Shown here one piece after another: positions 19,812 through 28,896 of a DNA stretch of 35,000 bases. Under the pieces are notes generated by a model. That model searched no databases. It was given only the letters and a program-made list of their open reading frames with translations, and was not told the origin of the DNA. This DNA comes from Nitrosopumilales archaeon (GTDB lineage: Archaea > Thermoproteota > Nitrososphaeria > Nitrososphaerales > Nitrosopumilaceae). Location: the NCBI GenBank assembly GCA_007280465.1, contig QYPM01000058.1, forward strand, positions 1 to 35,000, read 5' to 3'. The translations under genes and the position numbers were made by a program. Positions within the stretch are counted from its first letter, which is position 1. Each line of letters begins with the position of its first letter.

Positions 19812-19819
19812 ACCAAAGT

Positions 19820-20266
19820 ATGTCAACTATCAAGATACGTAAATTACAAAGAGGAGACTTTTACAATGGATTTTTACTTTCTCTTGACTCGCTTAGAAAA
19901 TCAAGTCACATCAAACCAAAAAAAGCAAATAGTATTTTCAATAAAATTTCAAAGAATCCAGATCATGTAATTTATGTTGCAATATACAATGGAGAAATCA
20001 TAGGTGCAACAACCCTTTTGATTGAACAAAAATTCATCCATGATGGAGGCAAAGTAGGTCACATAGAAGATGTAGTGGTAAGAAAAGAATACCAAGGCAA
20101 AGGAGTAGGGAAAAAAATAGTTAACGCGCTTTTGAAATACGCCAAGAAAAAAGGATGTTATAAAATTATTCTTGATTGTTCAGAAGATCTCATTCCATTT
20201 TATGAGAATATGGGGTTTAAACGACACTCAAATTCGATGAGATTTGATCATCGGTCAAAGAAATAA
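19820..20266 (+). CDS. GNAT N-acetyltransferase resembling glucosamine-6-phosphate N-acetyltransferase (GNA1-like)
   Basis: GHIEDVVVRKEYQGKGVGKKIVNALLKYAKKKGCYKIILDCSEDLIPFYENMGFK. Confidence 0.78.
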   Translation: MSTIKIRKLQRGDFYNGFLLSLDSLRKSSHIKPKKANSIFNKISKNPDHVIYVAIYNGEIIGATTLLIEQKFIHDGGKVGHIEDVVVRKEYQGKGVGKKIVNALLKYAKKKGCYKIILDCSEDLIPFYENMGFKRHSNSMRFDHRSKK

Positions 20267-20676
20267 TCTCGTTTAGGCATAGGCTTCAATCGAAATAACA
20301 ATGAACCTATTATAATTATAGGAATTGAAGTTGCCATAAATACAAAGGGTGCTATTGTTAATTCCGGTACAAGGTATGCATCCTGGATTTGTTTTATCAA
20401 AATAGTAACATAGTACATTCCAATAATTGTGATTATTCCTCCAGATATGATAAGTGAGCCGGTAAGTCTGGAACCATATCTTCGCCCCAGCAAATAAGAT
20501 GAACCAGCTAAAATTATCGCAGGTGCAATACTAATCGATATGAACTCTTTGATCTGAGACGAAGGATCAATATCATGTGATGGATGGGTGAGATATACAG
20601 AAATTGATATCATCTGAGCTACAAACATAATAAACAAGCCAAGACTTGCAACAGATATCCATTTTTCAATTGCCAC
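20248..20676 (-). CDS. Multi-pass membrane hypothetical protein
   Basis: 142 aa, about four hydrophobic segments. Confidence 0.65.
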   Translation of the reverse strand: MAIEKWISVASLGLFIMFVAQMISISVYLTHPSHDIDPSSQIKEFISISIAPAIILAGSSYLLGRRYGSRLTGSLIISGGIITIIGMYYVTILIKQIQDAYLVPELTIAPFVFMATSIPIIIIGSLLFRLKPMPKRDYFFDR

Positions 20677-20718
20677 GACAACCCATCTTTTACTTGAATA
20701 AATAAACCAAATGATTGT

Positions 20719-21834
20719 CTAAACTATTCCAACAAGACTAGCAAGTTCTTTTCTGCATGCAGAACCAAGCTCTTCTGCAGCTTTTTCAGGAGTTACTTTG
20801 TTAAGAAACACTCCATATCCCCTTTCAAGTCCAGACCAAGGATCAGCTTGTGGATATACTTCAATGTGCCAATGAATCTGTCTATTGTTTTTCTTTTCTG
20901 GAGAAAGATGAAAGACCATGTTGTATGATAGAGTTTTCATTGTATTTGCAAGTCCACCTAAAGTAGCACGTAAAATTAGCGACAAATCATTTATCTCTTT
21001 TTGAGTTATTTTAGAAAAACTTGTGATGTGTTTTTTTGGATAAATCCAAAATTCGTACGGATGTGATGGAGCCCATGGACAGAAAGCAACAAAACCTTCT
21101 GTCTGAAGTATTTGTCTAGGCCCTCCAGTTTCAGTACCTACAGTCTGACACATTGGGCATATTCCTTTTTCATTAAGTATTTTGTGTGCAGCTTCTGCCT
21201 CCAGTTCTATAACAGGAGGAATTGTGGAAAAAGTTACAACGTTGAGGTGAGCATGGGTAGTAGAGCCACCGGCTTCTTTTCCATGATTTACATATATTGC
21301 AACATATGTTACGCCACGCTGGGTGTATAACCATCTAAGCCTGTCTTGGATTACAACAAGTACGTTAGACCATTGTTCAGTTGAAATACTCGCAAGAGAA
21401 TCTTTGTGTTTTTCTGAAGCTACAACAACATAATGATATCCATAGGCAGGTTCGCTGTAGAGAGGTCTATCACTATACGAGTTTTCAGAAGTGGTTGTAA
21501 CAACAGGATTTTTGCTTTCAAATACTCTTACTGACCAATTCTGCACATAGTGATCTTCTGTATCTTGAAGTCTTTGCAACATCCCGTCCTTTGCAACCAG
21601 AGAAAGTGTAGACGGATTAGTCATAGATTCATTTCCTGGACAATAGGGACATTTCTTAGAATCAGTTACTGAGTTATTTTCAGGAGAAACGATCACAAAT
21701 CGATCAATAGAATAATCCTTCCTTAAATCCCCCATACTGCTAGATTTTGGATCAAGCAATTTAAAACCTTTGCAAAGATCGGAAATTACCGCCAACGCAG
21801 TACGATTTGGACAGTTATGGTCCAAAACAATCAT
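20719..21834 (-). CDS. GalT-like (galactose-1-phosphate uridylyltransferase family) protein
   Basis: CPYCPGNE, GGSTTHAHLNVV, HWHIEVYPQ; HIT-like fold motifs. Confidence 0.75.
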   Translation of the reverse strand: MIVLDHNCPNRTALAVISDLCKGFKLLDPKSSSMGDLRKDYSIDRFVIVSPENNSVTDSKKCPYCPGNESMTNPSTLSLVAKDGMLQRLQDTEDHYVQNWSVRVFESKNPVVTTTSENSYSDRPLYSEPAYGYHYVVVASEKHKDSLASISTEQWSNVLVVIQDRLRWLYTQRGVTYVAIYVNHGKEAGGSTTHAHLNVVTFSTIPPVIELEAEAAHKILNEKGICPMCQTVGTETGGPRQILQTEGFVAFCPWAPSHPYEFWIYPKKHITSFSKITQKEINDLSLILRATLGGLANTMKTLSYNMVFHLSPEKKNNRQIHWHIEVYPQADPWSGLERGYGVFLNKVTPEKAAEELGSACRKELASLVGIV

Positions 21835-21885
21835 TTTGTAAAAAATTAAACTTAAATTGGAAGATCAGAACTTAGAAATCATTCC

Positions 21886-22440
21886 ATGTCAACAACATCA
21901 TTAAGACGAGATCATGATTTAATAGAAAAAGTACTAAAGTCAATGTGGTCTACCATTCCCTTGCTACAATCTGGTAAAACCATACCAGAACCAATTCTAA
22001 ACCAAGTGATTGACTTTTCAACGAATTTCACAGATGTCTGCCATCATGGAAAAGAAGAAAACTCTCTCTTTCCAGAACTTGAAAAAAAGGGAATGTCACG
22101 AGATTCAGGTCCAATAGCTGTTATGCTCATGGAACATGAGGTGACGCGCAAACTAGGAACAAGAATGGAGGCATCGTCAAAGACATACCTGAAAAGCGGC
22201 GATGCGACCCAATTAATTATAGACATGCAAGAATACATCAATCATGTTGTGCAACACGTATGGAAGGAAAACAATAGATTATTTGAAATGGCCGAGATGG
22301 CTCTTAGAAATGAAGCAGAGCAGGTGAATAAGAGTCTACTAGAGGTTGAGAATACAAAACTCAAGGAGATAGGCAAGACAAGAGAGCATTATGAAAAATT
22401 CGCAGAGGAACTTGCAAAGCAATTTCCTTCTAACGACTAG
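21886..22440 (+). CDS. Hemerythrin HHE cation-binding domain protein
   Basis: RRDHDLIEKV, HHGKEENSLFPEL, MEHEVTR, HVWKENNRLFEMAE. Confidence 0.85.
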   Translation: MSTTSLRRDHDLIEKVLKSMWSTIPLLQSGKTIPEPILNQVIDFSTNFTDVCHHGKEENSLFPELEKKGMSRDSGPIAVMLMEHEVTRKLGTRMEASSKTYLKSGDATQLIIDMQEYINHVVQHVWKENNRLFEMAEMALRNEAEQVNKSLLEVENTKLKEIGKTREHYEKFAEELAKQFPSND

Positions 22441-22535
22441 ATCAGATTTTATTAATAAATCCACCAAAGAACTTTTCTAGTACACATTTGTGAGAAAAAT
22501 ATGAAAACAGTGGAAGAATATTTCTACACGCAAAC

Positions 22536-22988
22536 ATGGATGGTAAAACCTTGACTGCAAAGACAGGGGACAAAGTCAAGATAGAATACACCGGAACTCT
22601 TGATGACGGAACAGTATTTGACAGCAATGTTGAGGAGGGAAATCTTTTAGAATTTGAAATCGGAGGGGGTCAGGTAATAAAGGGATTCGATGATGCAATA
22701 CTTGGAATGAAGGAAGGAGAAGAAAAACAATTCGTTATTTCTCCAATAGAGGCATATGGAGAGCACGATCCAACTCTAATTCAAAAGATACCAAGAGAGA
22801 TTTTCCCACCCGACGCAGAACTTGTTCCAGGACTATTGTTTGAAGCAGGACTTCCCACAGGAGAAAAAGTGCCTGCAATAATAACTGCGATAGAAGAGCA
22901 AATAGTTTCAGTTGATTTGAATCATCCCCTTGCAGGAAAGAGATTGAATTTTAAGATAAAATTATCGTCAATTATATCATCATCTTAA
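22536..22988 (+). CDS. FKBP-type peptidyl-prolyl isomerase (SlyD-like)
   Basis: GDKVKIEYTGTLDDGTVFDSN, VIKGFDDAILGMKEGEEKQFVISPIEAYGEHDP. Confidence 0.9.
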   Translation: MDGKTLTAKTGDKVKIEYTGTLDDGTVFDSNVEEGNLLEFEIGGGQVIKGFDDAILGMKEGEEKQFVISPIEAYGEHDPTLIQKIPREIFPPDAELVPGLLFEAGLPTGEKVPAIITAIEEQIVSVDLNHPLAGKRLNFKIKLSSIISSS

Positions 22989-23108
22989 TTTTTTTTCAGT
23001 CCAGATATCAAAAATTTATTCTCAACATTTTAGAAAACTAATGTGTGAAACAATACAAACAAGTAGAAATTTGTTTCAAAATTCTGATCGCTTAAAAAAT
23101 CAAGGTTT

Positions 23109-24431
23109 ATGTGTGATATGAAAAAACTGAAGCTTGAGGAATTTAGAAAAATGGATAACTCGGATATTCATATGGTCTACGTTCTTCTTGATGGCGTAGG
23201 AGACTTGCCTCATCCAGATTTGAAGGGTTCAACTCCATTAAGTTATGCAAAAACTCCCAATCTTGATAGACTTGCAAGAAATGGAGCCATAGGAGAAGTA
23301 ATTTCGGTAGGTAGGGGAATAGCACCTCAATCAGATATCGCAGTTTTCAATATGCTTGGTTATAGATTTGAAAATACACAGTATGTTGGAAGGGGGGTAA
23401 TTGAGGCAATTGGAGTTGGAATTGATTTTAAAAATGGTGACCTTGCACTGCGTGGAAATTTTGCTACTGTAAATGACGAGAAGATAATCACAGACCGTAG
23501 AGCTGGAAGGAACATAGAGAAAGAAGATGCTCTTGCGATTGCTCATGAGATAGAAGAAAAACTCAAGTTTTCAAATCCTAAAGCATCTGTTGTTGTAGCA
23601 CCCACAATTGGACACAGGTTAATTGTAAGAATAAGATGTGAAGGCGTATTTCTTACACCAGATATTAGCAACACTGATCCGGCTTACGCAAGAATAGATG
23701 GCATGGGAGTTGCCAAGGCAGTTGGAGATTACATGGAGGTAGAAAAGTCATTGCCCCTAAACGAGTCTGATGGTGCCAAGCTTTCTGCATTACTTGTAAA
23801 TGAATTTACAGACAAATCGCTTCAAATTATGAAAGACAGTATAGTAAACAAAAATAGAAAAGAACAAGGCAAGAAGATGGTAAATTCAATCCTATTACGT
23901 GATGCAGGAAACAAGTTTCCAGATGTCACTCCAATAAACGAGTTACATGAGATGCAGTTTTCATGCATAGTAGACATGCCAGTAGAGATAGGCATTGCAA
24001 ATGTTTTGAAGATGAAATCATTTAGTGCAGGTGGCCTTACAGATTATGAAGAGAAGGCACGTGTTGCAGCCAAAGCAATGCAGACACAAAATGCAATCTA
24101 TGTTCACATCAAAGGACCAGATGAATTTGGTCATGATGGAGATGCAGTTGGCAAGATGCAAAACATAGAAGAGATAGACAAAAGATTCTTTGGAACTTTA
24201 CTTGATAACATAGATACATCAAAAGTTGCAGTTGTAATATCAGGAGATCATTCTACACCATGTATAAACAAAAGTCATAGCGACGATCCAGTCCCCATTT
24301 TGATTTCAGGAGATTTTGTCAAAAAAGACGGAACGATGAGATTCACAGAAGAACAGGCAAAGAAAGGCAGTATTGGACTCATCATGGGAGCCGATGTCAT
24401 CAATACTGCAATAAAGACCATTAAATCATAA
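23109..24431 (+). CDS. apgM: 2,3-bisphosphoglycerate-independent phosphoglycerate mutase (archaeal ApgM)
   Basis: YVLLDGVGDLPHPDLKGSTPLSYAKTPNLDRLA...KGPDEFGHDGD...VISGDHSTPC. Confidence 0.92.
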   Translation: MCDMKKLKLEEFRKMDNSDIHMVYVLLDGVGDLPHPDLKGSTPLSYAKTPNLDRLARNGAIGEVISVGRGIAPQSDIAVFNMLGYRFENTQYVGRGVIEAIGVGIDFKNGDLALRGNFATVNDEKIITDRRAGRNIEKEDALAIAHEIEEKLKFSNPKASVVVAPTIGHRLIVRIRCEGVFLTPDISNTDPAYARIDGMGVAKAVGDYMEVEKSLPLNESDGAKLSALLVNEFTDKSLQIMKDSIVNKNRKEQGKKMVNSILLRDAGNKFPDVTPINELHEMQFSCIVDMPVEIGIANVLKMKSFSAGGLTDYEEKARVAAKAMQTQNAIYVHIKGPDEFGHDGDAVGKMQNIEEIDKRFFGTLLDNIDTSKVAVVISGDHSTPCINKSHSDDPVPILISGDFVKKDGTMRFTEEQAKKGSIGLIMGADVINTAIKTIKS

Positions 24432-24981
24432 ATGGTGCTATCTTTCCAGAAGAGATCATATCCTTAGTAGTTTTTCTAAACGTGTCCATATCCACATCAT
24501 GATATATCCCAGAAGAACTAGAGAGTTTTTCCATTGCTCTCTTCATTATTGAAATACAAATGTCATTCTCATTTTTTTGATAATGAACTAGTGCTGCTGC
24601 AACAAGAATAATTCCTTGAACAAGATCTTTTTCACCTTCGTATGTTTTTTTCCAAACACCTTCAAGCACTTCGTGACATTCCCAATATTTTTCGTCGTTA
24701 AAGTATTGTTTTGCTCTTTTTAGTGCCTCTTCTTTTTCAATTTTTTCTTCTACAACATGTCTTGCATCACTAAGAGATCCAAGAGGCTGAAACTTTTTTA
24801 CAACTTCATCTAGTTCTTCTTTTTTAACAGATACATCAAATTCCAAATATTTTGTCGAGACTCTCATATCGCGTACAATTACATCCATCTCCGAAGTTAA
24901 TTGATCAGCTTTTGCAAGTAGTGTTTTTGCATCAGTTGTAACATAACCTGAGTTTTTCAGGTGTACCATAAATCTGTCCAC
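24421..24981 (-). CDS. DUF309-containing protein with N-terminal extension
   Basis: YFNDEKYWECHEVLEGVWKKTYEGEKDLVQGIILVAAALVHYQ. Confidence 0.75.
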   Translation of the reverse strand: MDRFMVHLKNSGYVTTDAKTLLAKADQLTSEMDVIVRDMRVSTKYLEFDVSVKKEELDEVVKKFQPLGSLSDARHVVEEKIEKEEALKRAKQYFNDEKYWECHEVLEGVWKKTYEGEKDLVQGIILVAAALVHYQKNENDICISIMKRAMEKLSSSSGIYHDVDMDTFRKTTKDMISSGKIAPFMI

Positions 24982-25064
24982 AGGCTTGAGATATCATGAT
25001 TTCATAAATTTGTTGTCCAGTAGCCGTTAAGATTTATATGAACTATTAAAAGGACTTGGATTAC

Positions 25065-25421
25065 ATGTCCATGATCGAAGTTACAAGAGATGTAAAGAAT
25101 CCTTTACTGTCAAGAAGAGAGATTACTTGTAATTTCAAAGGGCTTGCTGGCAGACTAAAGAAGCTAGAAGCAGTAGACATGATCTCAAAAAAATTCAATT
25201 TGGAAGGAAAAATTGTAATACCAATACTTTTGAAAAATGAAACTGGAAGACCAGTTGTATCAGGAAGTTTCTATGTATATGAAGATGAAAAACTTGCTAA
25301 GGAGCATCTCAAGGCTGCAGTTTTTGCAAGAATAGAAAAAGCAAAAGCCGCAGTTGCAAAACCAGAAGGTACTGAAGCTCCAACCGAACAAGCAGAAGCA
25401 CCAAAGGAAGAGAGTAAGTAA
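25065..25421 (+). CDS. rps24e: 30S ribosomal protein S24e with Ala/Pro/Glu-rich C-terminal tail
   Basis: MIEVTRDVKNPLLSRREI...; ATG 25065 preferred to TTG 25056; TATA-like tttatat ~25031. Confidence 0.88.
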   Translation: MSMIEVTRDVKNPLLSRREITCNFKGLAGRLKKLEAVDMISKKFNLEGKIVIPILLKNETGRPVVSGSFYVYEDEKLAKEHLKAAVFARIEKAKAAVAKPEGTEAPTEQAEAPKEESK

Positions 25422-25591
25422 TGGCAGGCAAAAAGGGCTCAAGTCCATTAGTATACAAGTATTACAAGGTGTCTGGAGATAAGGTAGAGAGATCAAAGAA
25501 AGAATGTTCAAGATGTGGCAAGGGAGTATTCATGTCAAACCATAAAAATAGACGCAGTTGCGGCAAGTGTGGATTTACCGAATTCGTTTAA
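25421..25591 (+). CDS. rps27ae: 30S ribosomal protein S27ae (56 aa, absent from ORF track)
   Basis: MAGKKGSSPLVYKYYKVSGDKVERSKKECSRCGKGVFMSNHKNRRSCGKCGFTEFV; TAATG overlap with rps24e. Confidence 0.93.
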   Translation: MAGKKGSSPLVYKYYKVSGDKVERSKKECSRCGKGVFMSNHKNRRSCGKCGFTEFV

Positions 25592-25594
25592 TAA

Positions 25595-26302
25595 TTAGTA
25601 TAGTTTCTTTTTTCTAAGACGAGAAACCTTTTGTTCTATTTGATCTAATTTCTGTAAAAGGTTTGGTTCAATCGTAGTATTTGCAATCACGGTTGCTGGA
25701 ATCTTGGCTATGTTGGTATCCATTGTAATGTTTATGATTGGAAGATTCTTTTCTATCCAGAGTTTTAGAACTTTATCCTCAAGTTTATAGTCTCTAAATC
25801 CTTCTGGAAATTTTTTAGTTATATGAGATAGTAGTGTTTTATCATCAAATACGGCCCTTGGATCAAAAAGTCTGGTAGAATCAGAGTAACTACTCTCAAA
25901 AAGATTTCCACTAATCTCATCAGATACAATATCCATCTTGGATATTCTTCTAATCAATTCTAAATAGTGTAGAAATTCATGTGCCAGGATAGCATGGATT
26001 GTGCCCTTGAGGCCATATGCTACAAGAGGAGCAGTTATCTGTATTATGACATTTAGTTTATCATTAGAGACAACGGGAATTGTCCTTGCAAACAATATCC
26101 CATAATCAAAAGAGCCAGAAGATGGGTGAGATACTACTACTGACGGTTCCACATATGCAAGTGGAAAATTAATTCCTGATGCCTTTTCTATCCTTTGTAT
26201 TCCAGACAGGGTCACCCCAAATCTCTCAATTATTAAAGAATGAATTTTTTCAGGAATTAGCCCGTTTTTGTAAGCCTCATGAACTCTAAGTAAAGGATCC
26301 AA
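25595..26302 (-). CDS. Putative zinc metallopeptidase-like protein (HExxH)
   Basis: IHAILAHEFLHYLELIRR; otherwise unrecognised 235 aa. Confidence 0.65.
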   Translation of the reverse strand: MDPLLRVHEAYKNGLIPEKIHSLIIERFGVTLSGIQRIEKASGINFPLAYVEPSVVVSHPSSGSFDYGILFARTIPVVSNDKLNVIIQITAPLVAYGLKGTIHAILAHEFLHYLELIRRISKMDIVSDEISGNLFESSYSDSTRLFDPRAVFDDKTLLSHITKKFPEGFRDYKLEDKVLKLWIEKNLPIINITMDTNIAKIPATVIANTTIEPNLLQKLDQIEQKVSRLRKKKLY

Positions 26303-26411
26303 TCGAACAAGATTGAATTAGACTATAATAAAAGCTTGACATAAAAAGGCAAATTTCATTTAGTTCGGACAAGTTAGGTGATTTATCCTTGTTTTAGAGA
26401 ACATATGAAAT

Positions 26412-27590
26412 TCAATTACAGAGTACTATTTTATGAAAATCAAATGTTGTACATTTACATGAATTTTCAAGTAGCATGCTAATGTTTGGTTCAACATTAT
26501 TTCCAGTCACAAATCTCTTGAGGGGAATTCCGCCATCTAATTCAACAAGAATTGTAAATGATTTAGGATTAATTTTCTTAATCTTTATGTCATAGATTCT
26601 TTTTTGGTTCTTCCAAGACGTAATTTCGCTAATTGAAATAGGCTTGTCCTTTAGACCTTCCAATACATTCAATGCCTCAGGAACTAGATCTTTTTCTGTT
26701 GCGATATCCAACAAAACATCTGTCTTGAATTTAATTTGGTCAGAAGGCAACTTTGAAACCGTTTTTAGATGTAAAATAGAGACTCCGTCAAGCACAATAT
26801 TTTTTGGCAAAGTAATTTTTCTTTTATGTGGATTTATCAATTTAACAAAGAAAGGTCTCCCATTTCCAAGAACAAGACTAGATTCATCCTCACTTCCAAT
26901 CCAAGTTATTTTTGCTTGTTGAGCACCAAATGTTTTAAACAAAAATTTGGCAACCTTACCTTCTACACTATTAAATTCAGTTATCCCATGAAAGTCGCAA
27001 ACAAAACATCCTTTTCCGTCACATCTATTGCAAGACACTTGTTTTTGTGGAATTCCCCTTATCTCTTTGGTATATCTTCCTTGTAATATCAATGCCTTGG
27101 GTTTTACGTCACATTCTTCTTTCTTGAAATCTATTGTAAAAACAATATCGGGATTTTGATAATCAACTTTAGTTCTAGTTTTTTTTCCAAATTGTTTTCC
27201 TATTTCTCTTGTAATGTCACTTTTTATTCCAGCAATTCCACGAAGTTTGAACTTGGAACGCACAATATCATCTCTATCTAAAATTGAAGGTTTTAGAATA
27301 GCACCTATAAGAAATGTTGAAAATTCATATTCTTTTGAAATGTCAAGCATCTTGTTTAAGAAAACATCTAGTTCTGGCATCAGATTTTTGCATAGATAAC
27401 ATGATTTTGGATTATTTTGTTTTATAATTTTCCTAATTTTTTTACCGAGATTTTTGTGAGAAACTAACCCTAGTCTACTTGCAAACATTCGTCCAAGACA
27501 ATAATCACAAAGATGATACTCCCGCAAGATTTGCTTGGTTTCCTCAATTACTACATCCATCTTAGTTTTTTTCAACAACATAGAAAGCAA
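26412..27590 (-). CDS. pus10: tRNA pseudouridine synthase Pus10 (archaeal)
   Basis: CDYCLGRMFASRLG, LQGRYTKEIRGIPQKQVSCNRCDGKGCFVCDFHG, LGNGRPFFVKLINPHKRK. Confidence 0.85.
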   Translation of the reverse strand: MLSMLLKKTKMDVVIEETKQILREYHLCDYCLGRMFASRLGLVSHKNLGKKIRKIIKQNNPKSCYLCKNLMPELDVFLNKMLDISKEYEFSTFLIGAILKPSILDRDDIVRSKFKLRGIAGIKSDITREIGKQFGKKTRTKVDYQNPDIVFTIDFKKEECDVKPKALILQGRYTKEIRGIPQKQVSCNRCDGKGCFVCDFHGITEFNSVEGKVAKFLFKTFGAQQAKITWIGSEDESSLVLGNGRPFFVKLINPHKRKITLPKNIVLDGVSILHLKTVSKLPSDQIKFKTDVLLDIATEKDLVPEALNVLEGLKDKPISISEITSWKNQKRIYDIKIKKINPKSFTILVELDGGIPLKRFVTGNNVEPNISMLLENSCKCTTFDFHKIVLCN

Positions 27591-27686
27591 CTGAGGTGTG
27601 TTTTAATCCTAATTAAATAGCCAAAAATATTTACTGATTCAAGTAATGACTGAATTTTGACTCCAGATGAATGAGATGATAAAAGT

Positions 27687-28115
27687 TTAGAGTTTTAGGA
27701 ATACTCTAGTCTTTACAGAAACTGCTACTACACTAATAATTGCAATAACAAGAACTAATGATGTAATTGGTCCAAATTCTGGAACAGTTTGTTGGTTTTC
27801 AGAAACTCCACTAGTTGTGTTTTGCATGCTAGTTGTATTTTGCATACTAGTATTTGGCATGCTAGTTGTGTTTTGAATGCCAGGAGGATATTGCATGCCA
27901 GTTGTGTTTTGAATGCTTGATTGTATTTGTGCTTGAGCAAGAGCCTGCTGCATCTTAAGATATTCGCCTGAAGCACATATGTGATCTCCACATATCTGTT
28001 GAGTACAAGGATTAGCAGCAGTACATGGATTTTTTGGGTTAGACTGTTGTTGTGCCGATACTTCCATCACGCCAGACACTAGAAAACTTGTAACCAAAAC
28101 CATTACTGATAGCAA
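27687..28115 (-). CDS. Secreted protein with ICGxxxC motif, N-glycosylation-sequon-rich linker and PEFG-CTERM sorting tail
   Basis: Signal peptide; QQICGDHICASGEYLKM; repeated NTT/NTS; VPEFGPITSLVLVIAIISVVAVSVKTR C-terminus. Confidence 0.8.
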   Translation of the reverse strand: MLSVMVLVTSFLVSGVMEVSAQQQSNPKNPCTAANPCTQQICGDHICASGEYLKMQQALAQAQIQSSIQNTTGMQYPPGIQNTTSMPNTSMQNTTSMQNTTSGVSENQQTVPEFGPITSLVLVIAIISVVAVSVKTRVFLKL

Positions 28116-28163
28116 TATGATTAGTTTCGTGGAATTAACGCGCGTAATTATCTAGATAAACTT

Positions 28164-28841
28164 TTACCAAGGATATAGTCTTCTACAAGATTCTTTTTCA
28201 GAGACACTGATGGCCTTTGTAGGACAAGTCTGTGCAGCATCAAGTATTGTTTCGGATTTAGTGCCCTTCTCATTAATGACTTTAGACTTGGGATTTACTT
28301 TGACATTTTTTTCAACCCTAAATACAGAAGGTGCAATCGTCTCACAGCTACAACATGCTATGCACCGTCCAGGATCTACACTTACTGATAAAGAAATTTC
28401 TTGTTCTACATGTATTGACTCAGTCTTAGATCTTGTTTCTGAATTTACTCTTTCATAATAATCCCAAAAAGTCTTTTCATAATGTGCCCAAAAGTTTTGA
28501 TATTCATCTTCAGCATATCTTGCATGTCTAGTCCAGTCCTCTTCAGTATTTCTATCAGATTGTCTTGCACCCCAAGAATAAGTTGAATTAAAATTAGATT
28601 TTTTCTTAGAATCCTTATCATAGTATTTTTCAGAAGATTTTGTTCCTATCTTAGTTTTGTATTCAGTGCGAAGTGTTTGATATGCTTCAATTATCATCTT
28701 GAATTTTGTGCTTTCTTGATCGAGTGTATTTTTGTCTGGATGAAATTGTAAAGCTAGTTTTCTATATGCGGATTTTACCTCCTTAATGGAAACCCCTTCT
28801 TGGATACCCAGCGCTTGATAACACTGATAGCTGTTCAACAA
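28164..28841 (-). CDS. DnaJ-ferredoxin fusion (J domain plus [4Fe-4S] ferredoxin-like domain)
   Basis: N-terminal YQALGIQEG...FHPDKN; C-terminal CIACCSCETIAPSVF...CPTKAI. Confidence 0.9.
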   Translation of the reverse strand: MLNSYQCYQALGIQEGVSIKEVKSAYRKLALQFHPDKNTLDQESTKFKMIIEAYQTLRTEYKTKIGTKSSEKYYDKDSKKKSNFNSTYSWGARQSDRNTEEDWTRHARYAEDEYQNFWAHYEKTFWDYYERVNSETRSKTESIHVEQEISLSVSVDPGRCIACCSCETIAPSVFRVEKNVKVNPKSKVINEKGTKSETILDAAQTCPTKAISVSEKESCRRLYPW

Positions 28842-28896
28842 GATGTTTAGACTATACCATATTTGATATTTAGATGCAGCTTAATCTGAAAATGTT

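Noticed and set aside
23046-23078. Inverted repeat tgaaacaa...ttgtttca upstream of apgM
   Set aside because: 8-bp AT-rich arms with a long loop; weak evidence for an operator.
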